DNA of 64,000 bases from DATLMR01 sp964615905 (GCA_964615905.1 CAZTUB010000011.1:62001-126000); one strand, 5' to 3'. Shown: positions 1 to 8,282, numbered from the stretch's first letter. Notes: generated from the letters alone by a model not told the origin. A program made the numbers and translations.

Positions 1-978
1 CTGTCGGACGAGCTTACGATCCATTACGGGCTGCTGCCGCGCGCCAATCGCGGCATCTTTGCCGTCAACGAGCTGCCCGACCTCGCGACCAAGGTGCAGG
101 TCGGGTTGTTCAACATCATGCAAGAGGGCGATATTCAGATCAAAGGCTACCCGATACGAATGCCGCTCGACGTCATGCTCGTCTTTTCGGCCAACCCCGA
201 AGACTACACCGCTCGCGGAAAGATAATCACGCCGCTCAAGGACCGAATAGGCTCGGAGATTCACACTCATTATCCGGCGAGCGTCGAAGAGGGGGTGACG
301 ATAACCGGGCAGGAAGCCTGGCTCCGTCAGGACCAGCCGGGGATTTCGCTGCCGGAGTTCATCTCGCGCACGGTCGAGCAGATCGCCTTTGAAGCGCGCG
401 AAGACCAGCGCGTAGACAAGCGTTCGGGCGTAAGCCAGCGGCTGCCCATCTCAGTGCTTGAAAACGTAGTGTCGAACGCCGAGCGGCGCAGCCTTATAAA
501 CGGCGAAGAGACAATCGCTCCGCGCATCAGCGACATCTATGCCGCGCTGCCTTCGATAACGGGTAAGCTTGAGCTTGAGTACGAAGGCGAGCAGCGCGGC
601 GCGGCGCAGGTGGCGCGCGACCTTGTGAAAGCGGCCGTCGGCAAAACCTTTGAAGCCTATCTTGAACACATGGATTTTTCAGAAGTGATCGCCTGGTTCA
701 ACGAAGGCGGCTCGCTGCGCATCGGCGAAAACGATAGCACCGCCGTCGCGCTCGACAGCTTCCGCAAGGTAAAGGGGCTTGTCAATGCCGCGCTCGATTC
801 GGGGTTGACCGATAGATCGAGCCCGGCGGTTACGGTGGCCGTCTGCGAGTTGATACTCGAAGGTCTGCACGCGCAAAAGAAGATCAGCCGTTCGACCGAG
901 CGGGGCTACGCGGCGGCAAAGCCTGAGACTCGCGGATACGGATACGAAAACTTTAGCCGGTCACGGAGAGTGAACTAA
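1..978 (+). CDS. MoxR/Mg-chelatase-type AAA+ ATPase (5' truncated)
   Basis: The frame is open from base 1, so the start and the Walker A loop lie left of the window; 325 codons remain. The visible part begins in the Walker B region (NRGIFAVNELPDL, visible residues 16-28), followed by GLFNIMQEGD, a sensor-1 stretch (VFSANPEDYT) and LKDRIG with a candidate arginine finger. This is the pattern of the magnesium-chelatase subunit I/MoxR clade, whose members form ring ATPases acting with a VWA-domain partner. Such a partner is encoded at 1520-2776, so the two probably work together. The substrate is unknown. An encapsulated ferritin lies between them, 17 bp downstream, which suggests a metal-related role by inference only. 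Confidence 0.8.
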   Translation: MSDELTIHYGLLPRANRGIFAVNELPDLATKVQVGLFNIMQEGDIQIKGYPIRMPLDVMLVFSANPEDYTARGKIITPLKDRIGSEIHTHYPASVEEGVTITGQEAWLRQDQPGISLPEFISRTVEQIAFEAREDQRVDKRSGVSQRLPISVLENVVSNAERRSLINGEETIAPRISDIYAALPSITGKLELEYEGEQRGAAQVARDLVKAAVGKTFEAYLEHMDFSEVIAWFNEGGSLRIGENDSTAVALDSFRKVKGLVNAALDSGLTDRSSPAVTVAVCELILEGLHAQKKISRSTERGYAAAKPETRGYGYENFSRSRRVN

Positions 979-995
979 AGGAAGGAGCCAACCGA

Positions 996-1415
996 ATGCC
1001 TATCGCCTGGCACGCGCCCTACGAGTTGATCAGACCTGAAACACGCGACATGTCTCGCGCCATACACTCGCTCATGGAAGAACTGGAGGCTATGGACTGG
1101 TACAGCCAGCGAGTCGATGTGACCGATGACGAGCCGCTCAAACGGATACTTGCTCACCACGCCGACGAAGAGAAAGAGCACGCCGCGATGTTGATCGAGT
1201 GGATTCGGCGCAGAGACCCGGAGTGGGATAAGTACCTGCGAACATACCTTTTCACAACGGCCGACATTACAGAGGTCGAAGAGAGCGACCAATCGCCCGC
1301 AACATCCGACCCCGGCCCCGCATCGCCCAGGTCGGCCGCGCCGATTGTGGTCGCCCCCACGGCGGTCGAAGCCAACGCTCTTACCGTCGGCAGCCTCAGA
1401 AACCGTAAACCGTGA
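996..1415 (+). CDS. Encapsulated ferritin-like protein (EncFtn) with encapsulin-targeting tail
   Basis: 139 aa. The helical core (residues about 15-90) closely matches the encapsulated ferritin family: MEELEAMDWYSQR at 27-39 and HADEEKEHAAM at 55-65. The residues expected to form the di-iron site correspond to Glu29, Glu59 and His62. EncFtn is a ferroxidase that is inactive in storage unless packed inside an encapsulin shell. A Pro/Ala/Ser-rich linker (about 98-125) leads to LTVGSLR at 129-135, which fits the known cargo-loading peptide. AAGGAAGGAG precedes the ATG. No encapsulin shell gene is present anywhere in the window. The last codons (NRKP and the TGA) are made of heptamer repeat units, so the repeat ends this protein. 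Confidence 0.9.
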   Translation: MPIAWHAPYELIRPETRDMSRAIHSLMEELEAMDWYSQRVDVTDDEPLKRILAHHADEEKEHAAMLIEWIRRRDPEWDKYLRTYLFTTADITEVEESDQSPATSDPGPASPRSAAPIVVAPTAVEANALTVGSLRNRKP

Positions 1416-1515
1416 CTGGAGGAAGGTAAACAGTGACAAGTGACAAGTGACAAGAAAGAGAATGACCATAGTCGAGTGCGGCCTTTCTTGTCACTTGTCA
1501 CTTGTCACTTGTCAC
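1401..1515. repeat. Heptamer hairpin element 1
   Basis: Left side: an outlying GTAAACC unit at 1405-1411, then GTAAACA at 1426 and three GTGACAA units from 1433, then GAAAG. Right side: CTTTC plus four TTGTCAC units ending at 1515. Bases 1433-1458 and 1483-1508 pair perfectly over 26 bp around a 24-nt loop. The element supplies the stop of the upstream ferritin gene and ends 4 nt before the ATG of the VWA gene. Confidence 0.9.
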
Positions 1516-1519
1516 TATC

Positions 1520-2776
1520 ATGAGTTTTACAAAGTATTCAAAATGGACAGGCGTAGACCTTGAATCGCTCAGCCTTGAGGACCTGCTCGACAAGCTTGCG
1601 GAGTTCCTGCTCCAGAGCGGGTTCGAGCAGCAATACTCGCGGTACTGGGACGACCCCGACGACACGCTCGACGGGCTGCGCGAAGCCATAATGCGGGCCT
1701 TGCTTGAAGACGGGCTGCTGTCGGATGAAGAGGTCGATTATCTGACCGACGATCAGGGCAATATGAACGCCGATGCGGTCAATGATCTCGTCAACAGGTT
1801 GATCGAGCGGATGATCCAGGAAGGCTACCTCCGAATAAGCGAAGACGGGGCCGACCAGGAGACGGAGTTTCGAAACCAGGGCGGCCAGACGGGCAAGGGC
1901 GCGGAGAGGAGCGTGAAATTCGAGCTGACCGATAAAGGCCTCGACTTTCTCGGATTCAAGGCGCTCAAAGAGCTTGTCGCTTCGCTCGGCAAATCCTCCA
2001 TCGGCCGCCACGAAACCAACCATCTTTCAACAGGGGTAGAGGCGAGCGAAGCGCCGAAGCGATACGAGTTTGGCGATACCTTGAACCTCGACGTGAATGC
2101 GACGCTGCGCTCGGCCATCCAGCGCGAAGGGCTGGGGGTGCCGCTCAATCTTGAGTACTCGGACTTGATGGTCCATCAAACTGAGTATCAAAGCTCGTGT
2201 GCCACAGTGCTGATGCTCGACTGCTCTCACTCGATGATACTTTACGGCGAAGACAGGTTCACTCCCGCCAAACGAGTGGCGCTCGCGCTCACGCACCTCA
2301 TAAGAACCCAGTACCCCGGCGACTCGCTTCGCGTAGTGTTGTTCCACGATTCGGCCGAAGAGATACCTCTTTCACAGGTAGCGCGCGCGCAGGTCGGCCC
2401 TTATCACACAAACACGCGCGAAGGGCTACGCCTCGCCCGCCGTATATTGATGTCGCAGCGAAAAGACATGCGACAGATCATAATGATTACCGACGGCAAG
2501 CCTTCGGCGCTGACGATGGAAGACGGGCGAATTTACAAGAACCCCATGGGGCTTGACCCGCGCATAATTCAAGAGACTTTCCGCGAAGTCGCCGCCTGCC
2601 GCCGCAGCGCGATCATGATCAACACCTTCATGCTCGCGGACGATTACTACCTTGTGGATTTCGTCAAAAAGGTTACCGAGATTTGCCAGGGCAAGGCCTA
2701 TTTCACAACCACTATGACTCTGGGCCAGTACGTCTTGATGGATTATATGAAGCGGCGCACAAAGAAGATTCATTGA
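1520..2776 (+). CDS. VWA-domain protein, partner of the AAA+ ATPase
   Basis: 418 aa from the ATG at 1520; a TTG at 1502 would lie inside the repeat arm and is less likely. The N-terminal half is acidic and helical. The C-terminal half is a von Willebrand A domain: the metal-dependent adhesion motif DCSHS follows VLMLDC, and ITDGKPSA gives the later MIDAS aspartate. The family resembles CoxE and the VWA subunit of magnesium chelatase, which couple AAA+ hydrolysis to remodelling of a target. Unusually there is no Shine-Dalgarno sequence: the bases before the ATG are the right arm of the palindromic element, so translation may depend on hairpin melting or on coupling. The start is the least certain point. 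Confidence 0.85.
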   Translation: MSFTKYSKWTGVDLESLSLEDLLDKLAEFLLQSGFEQQYSRYWDDPDDTLDGLREAIMRALLEDGLLSDEEVDYLTDDQGNMNADAVNDLVNRLIERMIQEGYLRISEDGADQETEFRNQGGQTGKGAERSVKFELTDKGLDFLGFKALKELVASLGKSSIGRHETNHLSTGVEASEAPKRYEFGDTLNLDVNATLRSAIQREGLGVPLNLEYSDLMVHQTEYQSSCATVLMLDCSHSMILYGEDRFTPAKRVALALTHLIRTQYPGDSLRVVLFHDSAEEIPLSQVARAQVGPYHTNTREGLRLARRILMSQRKDMRQIIMITDGKPSALTMEDGRIYKNPMGLDPRIIQETFREVAACRRSAIMINTFMLADDYYLVDFVKKVTEICQGKAYFTTTMTLGQYVLMDYMKRRTKKIH

Positions 2777-2782
2777 GCGATA

Positions 2783-2835
2783 AGGAATGAGCAGGTGAAA
2801 CGGCTAATGTGAAAACCGCTTCCCTGCTCATTCCT
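2783..2835. terminator. Hairpin between convergent genes
   Basis: A 13-bp inverted repeat (AGGAATGAGCAGG with CCTGCTCATTCCT) flanks a 27-nt loop between two converging genes that end at 2776 and 2846. It has no clear T-tract. It is probably a bidirectional transcription stop or mRNA 3' stabiliser. Confidence 0.5.
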
Positions 2836-2845
2836 CACGACCCCG

Positions 2846-4180
2846 CTATGAATAGCGGAGCCAGCGACCGAGTTCGGCCAGTGACGGGCGTTTGCCGTAC
2901 ATCAAGATCCCCACGCGATAGATTCTAGCGGCGAACCACACCGCCGCAAGTATTGTGACCACCATAATCAGCATCGAGCCGACCGTCTGCCACAGAGGCG
3001 GGTTGGTCATCGCTATCCTCATCATCATCAGCGTGGGGGCGAAGAACGGAACCATCGAAAGCGCGACTGAAGTGGGACTGTTCGGGTTGTTCATCACCAT
3101 TGTGAAGAGCATCATCGGGACGATTATCAACATAGTGACGGGGAATTGAGCCTGTTGCGCCTCTTCCTCGCTCGATACCATCGCGCCAACCATGGCGTAG
3201 AGCGTCGCGTAGAGAAAATACCCCAGCACGAAGTAGATTATAAAATAGACGCCCGTGCTCAGAGGCAGCCTGGGCAGGCTGAACCCGCTCGAAGCAGCCA
3301 TAGACGCGCCGAACAGCAGCAGCAGCGCCGCCGCGCCTACCCAGATAACGTACTGCGTCAGCCCCACAAGACCTATGCCTATAAGCTTGCCCAACATCAT
3401 CTGCGTCGGCCGCACGCTCGATATGACCACCTCGACTATGCGCGACTGCTTCTCTTCGATCACGCCGCGCATCACGGATAACCCGTAGACGAGGATTGTC
3501 GTGTAGATAAATATCAACATCGTCAGGCCGACGAAAAAGAGCGACATCCCCGACTCTTCCGACACGCCCTCTTCTGACACCTTGAACGTTCGCATGGCGA
3601 CAGGCTTCATCGCCCCCGTCACCCTGTCTACAGCGAAGCCCTGCTGCACGAGCCTTCGCTCCGTGACCGCAGAGCTTATGGCGCGCTCGAGCGCGCGTAT
3701 GCCGAGGTCGCCCACGTTCTTGGCATAGTAGAGCGACTCGCCGCCCGTGAATATGTCAGGGCGCAGGACCACAAACGCCTTGCTCGAATCGGCTTGAACC
3801 TGATCGCGGTATTGAGCCGCGACTTCGTCTATGTTCTTGTCCGGCGGGACGACTACCTGTGTGACCTGGTAGCGCGTGTCTGTGCGTGACGGGTCGCGAG
3901 CGGGCTGGCTGTTGGAATTGGCGCTGCCGGCGCTCTGCCGCTCGTCGTCATCGGCGGGGCGCGAGCGCAGGCGCTGCTCGATAACCGAGAACAATGTCGG
4001 GTCGCCGCTCTGGTCGAGCACCGTCACCTGCCGCTGGCCGCCGCCGCGCGTGGCCAGAAAGCTCGGCAGCAAGGTGAGCGCAAGCATTAGCAGCGGCGTG
4101 GCGATGGTCCCTATCAGGAAGGCTTTGGTTCGCACGCGCGTTATGTACTCACGCCTGATTATGACGAGTATCTTTTTCAT
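2846..4180 (-). CDS. ABC-2 type permease (NatB/YhaP-like)
   Basis: 444 aa. The protein starts with KKILVIIRREYITRVRTKAFLIGT, the juxtamembrane motif common in NatB-type permeases, followed by the first membrane helix (about 20-40). A long extracytoplasmic domain (about 45-210) precedes a block of five or six membrane helices to the C terminus. It lies directly after the ATPase gene on the same strand and overlaps it by 32 bp, so the two are translationally coupled and form one exporter. Relatives export sodium or drugs or respond to membrane stress; the substrate here cannot be read from the sequence. Confidence 0.85.
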   Translation of the reverse strand: MKKILVIIRREYITRVRTKAFLIGTIATPLLMLALTLLPSFLATRGGGQRQVTVLDQSGDPTLFSVIEQRLRSRPADDDERQSAGSANSNSQPARDPSRTDTRYQVTQVVVPPDKNIDEVAAQYRDQVQADSSKAFVVLRPDIFTGGESLYYAKNVGDLGIRALERAISSAVTERRLVQQGFAVDRVTGAMKPVAMRTFKVSEEGVSEESGMSLFFVGLTMLIFIYTTILVYGLSVMRGVIEEKQSRIVEVVISSVRPTQMMLGKLIGIGLVGLTQYVIWVGAAALLLLFGASMAASSGFSLPRLPLSTGVYFIIYFVLGYFLYATLYAMVGAMVSSEEEAQQAQFPVTMLIIVPMMLFTMVMNNPNSPTSVALSMVPFFAPTLMMMRIAMTNPPLWQTVGSMLIMVVTILAAVWFAARIYRVGILMYGKRPSLAELGRWLRYS

Positions 4181-5072
4181 TCTTGGTCACGCTCTCTATG
4201 AAGATTTCGTTCAGGGACGGCTCGACAAGCTCGAAGCGATTTACGCGCCCGCCGCCCGCTAACACGCGCTTGAGCAACTCCTGCGCATCCGCGCCTTCGT
4301 GCAACAACATCTCCTGGTGGCTCGCAAACCGGTTCGTTCTCTTGACCAGGTCGTCGCTTTGGAAAGAGTCCGTCCCGTCGAAATCTAAAATGACCGTGTT
4401 GCGCCCGTAACTCCGTTTGACTTCGCGCAGGCTCCCGCCGAGCACCTTTGTCGAGCGGTTTATGAGGCAGATGTCGTCGCACATCTGCTCCACCTGTTCC
4501 ATCTGGTGAGTAGAAAAGATGATCGTCTTGCCGCTCCTTCTGAGGTCGAGGATGATGTCTTTGAGAAGGCCCGTGCTTACAGGGTCGAGTCCCGAAAAAG
4601 GCTCGTCAAGTATAAGCAAGGGCGGCTCGTGTATGACGGAGCCGATAAACTGGACCTTCTGCTGCATGCCCTTCGACAACTCCTCGCTCTTTTTATCCCT
4701 CCACTCGGAGAGCTGTAGCCGCGCGAGCCATTCATCTATGCGTTTGTTTGCGGTGCCCGAATCGAGCCCCTTCAGGTTAGCGAAGAACAACAACTGCTCG
4801 CCGACTTTCATCTTTTTATAGAGCCCGCGTTCTTCGGGCAGGTAGCCTATCTTCTGCTGAAGCTCCGGCGACACGTGCTCGCCCAGCACGAGTATCTCTC
4901 CGCTGTCGGGCGCGAATATGTTCACGATCATGCGAATGGATGTGGTCTTCCCCGCTCCGTTCGGTCCGAGCAGCCCGAAGATGGTTCCCTGTCTTACTTC
5001 GAATGACAGGTTGCTGACGGCCACAAACTCGTTGAATCGCTTCGTCACATTCTTGACTTCTAAAACATTCAT
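4149..5072 (-). CDS. ABC transporter ATP-binding protein (NatA-like)
   Basis: 307 aa. It carries a complete nucleotide-binding domain: Walker A GPNGAGKTT, signature LSKGMQQ, Walker B LLILDEPFSGLD and the H-loop STHQ. A C-terminal extension of about 90 residues is typical of the NatA/YhaQ group. A GGAGG sequence precedes the ATG. It drives the permease encoded immediately downstream. The first gene of this operon could be the zinc-ribbon protein ending 14 bp upstream, which suggests that the membrane proteins are coexpressed with the transporter. Confidence 0.9.
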   Translation of the reverse strand: MNVLEVKNVTKRFNEFVAVSNLSFEVRQGTIFGLLGPNGAGKTTSIRMIVNIFAPDSGEILVLGEHVSPELQQKIGYLPEERGLYKKMKVGEQLLFFANLKGLDSGTANKRIDEWLARLQLSEWRDKKSEELSKGMQQKVQFIGSVIHEPPLLILDEPFSGLDPVSTGLLKDIILDLRRSGKTIIFSTHQMEQVEQMCDDICLINRSTKVLGGSLREVKRSYGRNTVILDFDGTDSFQSDDLVKRTNRFASHQEMLLHEGADAQELLKRVLAGGGRVNRFELVEPSLNEIFIESVTKNEKDTRHNQA

Positions 5073-5086
5073 CCATCATCCTCCGC

Positions 5087-5578
5087 CTACTCGCTACTGC
5101 CCGGCTCTCGGTAGCGGTGGTCAAAGCTGCGAGTAGTGTGTTCGGTTACGCTAGGTTGATCTGAAATAAGAGCGGCGGGCGGCGCTGACAGTTGCGGGTT
5201 GGTGTGCTCGCCCGGCCTTGCTTTAATCGGCGGCGCTTGAACCCTGGGCGGCGACGGTATGCCTGCCATGTGCCACAGCAGCCTCGTCATCAACGAGACG
5301 ACCCCGATGACCGTAAAAAAACCTAATAGAAGTACCAGGACAATCGCGCGAAATATCCTCTCCGGCGGCACGCCCAGGTTCCTTATCTCGCTCACCATCA
5401 CAAACGTTGCCACAAGCCCGACGCCTGCGAACAGCAAGGTTGCGAGAAACAGAACTATGAAGGCGGGCGAGATCGCCTTCGGGCGAGTGATGCCAGCAGC
5501 CGGGTTCAGGCTCGCGCCGCAGAGCTTGCAATAACTGAGCCCGGTTGCCGATTCAGCTCCGCACGATGGGCAATACAT
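5087..5578 (-). CDS. Zinc-ribbon membrane protein, paralogue A
   Basis: 163 aa. The N terminus is a zinc ribbon with two CxxC pairs (CPSC at 3-6 and CKLC at 17-20). Two membrane helices follow (about 40-65 and 75-100). The C-terminal cytoplasmic tail is proline-rich and ends with SVTEHTTRSFD plus an acidic end. The same tail motif occurs in the next gene upstream (5694-6209), so the two are tandem paralogues separated by a heptamer hairpin element. AGGAGG lies 4 nt before the ATG. Function unknown; the conserved tail suggests a docking or modification site. Confidence 0.75.
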   Translation of the reverse strand: MYCPSCGAESATGLSYCKLCGASLNPAAGITRPKAISPAFIVLFLATLLFAGVGLVATFVMVSEIRNLGVPPERIFRAIVLVLLLGFFTVIGVVSLMTRLLWHMAGIPSPPRVQAPPIKARPGEHTNPQLSAPPAALISDQPSVTEHTTRSFDHRYREPGSSE

Positions 5579-5593
5579 ACGACCTCCTAATTG

Positions 5594-5696
5594 GTAAACA
5601 GTGACAAGTGACAGGTGACAAGAGGGAGGAACTGTCCGACCGATCCTTTTCCTCTATCTTGTCACTTGTCACTGTTTACTTGTCACCCTCTTGTCA
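5594..5696. repeat. Heptamer hairpin element 2
   Basis: The left arm is GTAAACA, GTGACAA, GTGACAG, GTGACAA and GAGGGAGG. The right arm mirrors it: CCTCTATC, two TTGTCAC, TGTTTAC, TTGTCAC and a final partial unit. The distinctive GTAAACA unit has its exact complement TGTTTAC on the other side. The stop codon of the minus-strand gene that starts at 6209 (TGA, 5694-5696) lies in the outermost right-arm unit. Confidence 0.85.
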
Positions 5697-6209
5697 TTCA
5701 CGCGCCCCCGAATCTCTGAGCCGCTGGGGGTCGAAGTTGCGCGTCGTGTGCTCGGTCACGCTTGATACGTTAGCCGGTGGCGCGGGGATTTGCGGCTGAC
5801 GATATTCATTAACAGGGGAGTTGCTCATCTGAACCGGAGTAGTCTTGGGTTGAACCCATCCCATGGCGCGAGACAGTAAGCGAGTCAAGATCGCGACTAC
5901 GCCGAATATAGTGAGCGACCCCAGAAGCACCATCATCATGGCAACGTCCTCGGCGCTTCCGGCCGACGTATACCCTGGCGGCGCGGGGCGCACCAGGTCG
6001 AAAGCGTGAGAAAAGACTATGCCGAGGCCGCCGAGCGTAATTGCAACGGTCGCCAATGCCATAGCCCATGCTACCCCGGTCAGCCTCCCCGAAGACGGCT
6101 CCTGCTGAATCGACTGAAGATGGTGCGTCGGGGGGTTGAGATTCGCCCCGCACCTTTTGCAGAATTTCCAGCCGGGTGGCGCATCCGCTCCGCAAGATGG
6201 ACAGTGCAT
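5694..6209 (-). CDS. Zinc-ribbon membrane protein, paralogue B
   Basis: 171 aa. It has the same layout as its neighbour: an N-terminal zinc ribbon (CPSC at 3-6 and CKRC at 17-20), two membrane helices (about 45-70 and 85-110), a hydrophilic linker, and a tail with SVTEHTTRNFD near the end. The overall similarity outside the ribbon and tail is low, so the duplication is old. The start follows GGGGAGAT. The stop codon lies within a heptamer repeat unit. No function can be assigned. Confidence 0.75.
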   Translation of the reverse strand: MHCPSCGADAPPGWKFCKRCGANLNPPTHHLQSIQQEPSSGRLTGVAWAMALATVAITLGGLGIVFSHAFDLVRPAPPGYTSAGSAEDVAMMMVLLGSLTIFGVVAILTRLLSRAMGWVQPKTTPVQMSNSPVNEYRQPQIPAPPANVSSVTEHTTRNFDPQRLRDSGARE

Positions 6210-6487
6210 AATATCTCCCCAGGCAACCGCGTCGCTTTCTTAAGCCGCCCGGTCGGCGGCCTAATCGATCTTTGCCTTACTACAATAATAGAATCAATTG
6301 TGGAATCCAGTCTAACTACGATGCTCGAAAGCCGCAAGTTCGCCCAACTCTTAGTAGTGAGGTAATAGTGTATTGATTCCGCTACCTTGAGAGCCTGAGC
6401 CTAATATATTCTTATCTTGACTGTTATTGGCAGGGAGAGCTAAAACAGTATTAGACGCTGTGAACCTTTTGAGGAAAGCCTCGGTCT

Positions 6488-6850
6488 GTGGGAAAGAAGA
6501 TCTTAGTCGTAGAGGATAACCCGGACGCGCGTGAGGTGCTATTAACTATCCTTACCGGGAAAGGCTTTGCCGTCATCGCAGCCGAGGACGGGCTCCAGGC
6601 GCTAGAGTTATTTGAGAACGGGGAGCCCGACCTGATAATCACAGACATTGAGATGCCTAGACTCAACGGCATCGAATTGATAATGCGATTGCGTGAAGAT
6701 TTTCAGGCTTTGAGTGTGCCAATCGTAGCTTTGAGCGGGTCTCACATCGAGATGCTTGATAAAGCTAAAGATGTAGGGGCGACCCAGGCCATCAGCAAAC
6801 CAGTAGGGCTTACATCTCTGCTCAACCTCGTCAATGAACTATTATCCTGA
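6488..6850 (+). CDS. Single-domain response regulator (REC only)
   Basis: 120 aa, a complete CheY-like receiver with no output domain. The acidic pair is at Glu9/Asp10, the phosphoacceptor is Asp53 (IITDIEMP), and the conserved lysine lies in ISKP near residue 103. The start is GTG with GAGG upstream. Such proteins relay phosphate from a histidine kinase to another protein. No kinase is encoded in the window, so its partner lies elsewhere. A broken receiver gene converges on it with only 6 bp between the two stop codons. Confidence 0.9.
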   Translation: MGKKILVVEDNPDAREVLLTILTGKGFAVIAAEDGLQALELFENGEPDLIITDIEMPRLNGIELIMRLREDFQALSVPIVALSGSHIEMLDKAKDVGATQAISKPVGLTSLLNLVNELLS

Positions 6851-6856
6851 CCATCT

Positions 6857-7255
6857 TTACTCGGCGTGTGGACCTTCACCGGGATCATCGCTCGCGTAAA
6901 ATGATACTGTATGCAACAAGTCATCCATTCCAACAGGCTTGACCAGGAACCCTTGTGCCCCGGCACTCATCGCCTGCTTTATCACGGTTTTTGAATCCAC
7001 GCCTGAATAGAAGAGTATCGGTGTCCTGGTATTGAATGCGCGAATCATCTGGCAGAGTTCCAGGCCCGTTCCGTCTTCAAAATACCAGTCGAGCAGGATC
7101 AAATCAAACTGCTATCTCCTGATTAAACCGAGCCCCTCGCCTACACTCTCGGCTTGTACAATATCGTAGCCCGATTTGCCGAGCATAAGAGTTAACATAT
7201 CGCAGGTATCTTCATCATTTTCAACGCAGAGAATACGCCTTCTTGTTTTTCCCAT
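6857..7255 (-). pseudogene. Response regulator receiver gene broken by an in-frame amber codon
   Basis: Reading from the ATG at 7253-7255 gives 47 codons (MGKTRRRILCVENDEDT and onward), then a TAG at 7112-7114, and then, in the same frame, 84 codons that complete a receiver domain: the phosphoacceptor motif LILLDWYF, LFYSGV and the lysine motif LVKPVG. No frameshift is needed, so a single base change broke the gene, or the stop is read through. The downstream half could start at a TTG at 7102, but it would lack the first strand and the acidic pocket. Sequencing error is the main alternative. Confidence 0.75.
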
Positions 7256-7559
7256 CCCCAACTCCTGAGGTCGATTTCACTATTAAACCCTGGTTCTCCT
7301 CTTTATAGATCAGGCCATTAAATTCACAACAAGATACAGAGATTATAAATAACGATTTTCAAGTTTATCAACCGTGTAATTTTGTCGTCGGTACGTCGCG
7401 GAACAGACGGCAGCATGCAAATAGTGTGATACTATAATCGTGCCCATTGGTTCTTTTGAAATTCAGCCTGCGTCATCTGGATAGGGTCGAGCCAACCTTC
7501 TTCCTTGCCGTCTGTTGGGTTTTACCTACACCGTCGACGGATATAAGGAGGAAGATGCG
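7256..7559. other. Intergenic region upstream of the Crp/Fnr gene
   Basis: 304 bp with no convincing gene. It is AT-richer than its surroundings. A perfect TATAAT at 7433-7438 could be the -10 box for the Crp/Fnr gene, but no good -35 box lies 16-18 bp upstream, as expected if an activator is needed. The leader would be about 115 nt. Confidence 0.4.
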
Positions 7560-8282
7560 ATGACTCTGTCTAACCCATCGCCTCAGCCCGAAAATAAACT
7601 GCTTGCCGCGCTATCTACAAAATCCTACCGGAGAATCGCGCCTCATCTTGAGCCGGTCAACTTTAGCCTTGGGGAGATGCTTTACCAGCCGAATATGCCT
7701 ATTACATACGTCTACTTCCCGCATAAGTCTACAATCTCGATGGTCAACATCTTGACAGACGGATTTATGGTAGAAGTCGGAGTAGTCGGCAGCGAAGGTA
7801 TGCTAGGCACTACGCTGTTATCAGGAGACAGCATCAGTCCGCACCGGGCAATTGTACAGATAGCGGATGGCGGCATGCGGATGAAAGCGGAATCATTCAT
7901 TGAAGAGATTAGAAATAACGATGAGTTTAATGAGTTAGTGCACAGGTACTTGCAGGAGCTGTTCACACAGGTGTCGCAGACCTCGGCCTGCAACCGTATT
8001 CATCCGATAGCTGAGCGGCTGGCCCGGTGGCTGCTTCTGTGCCAGGATCGTATGGAATCAGATACGCTGCACCTGACACACGAATTTATTGCCACGAGGC
8101 TTGAAGTGCGGAGGGCCGGGGTGACCGTAGCAGCCGGGACGCTGCAAGCGGCTGGAATAATCACATACCAGCGCGGAACGGTGCTAATAAAAGACCGCGA
8201 AGCGTTGGAGGATGCGTCCTGTGAATGTTACAGGGCAGTCAAAAACGAATATGATCGATTGCTTCCTAAGAAAGCGAGTTAA
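7560..8282 (+). CDS. Crp/Fnr family transcriptional regulator
   Basis: 240 aa. The N-terminal part (about 20-130) is a cyclic-nucleotide-binding-type beta roll. The C-terminal part is a winged helix-turn-helix: LTHEFIATRLEVRRAGVTVA is the recognition region, followed by a GIITYQRG wing and a conserved CECY near the end. There is no N-terminal cysteine cluster, so it is not an oxygen sensor of the classical Fnr kind. The ATG at 7560 was chosen because AAGGAGG lies about 10 nt upstream; an in-frame TTG at 7515 would place that ribosome-binding site inside the gene. The target genes are unknown. Confidence 0.85.
   Translation: MTLSNPSPQPENKLLAALSTKSYRRIAPHLEPVNFSLGEMLYQPNMPITYVYFPHKSTISMVNILTDGFMVEVGVVGSEGMLGTTLLSGDSISPHRAIVQIADGGMRMKAESFIEEIRNNDEFNELVHRYLQELFTQVSQTSACNRIHPIAERLARWLLLCQDRMESDTLHLTHEFIATRLEVRRAGVTVAAGTLQAAGIITYQRGTVLIKDREALEDASCECYRAVKNEYDRLLPKKAS

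Noticed and set aside
1401..1515. Repeat units resembling a CRISPR or simple satellite array
   Set aside because: The 7-bp units have no spacers, are inverted between arms and lie at dispersed gene borders; no cas genes are present.
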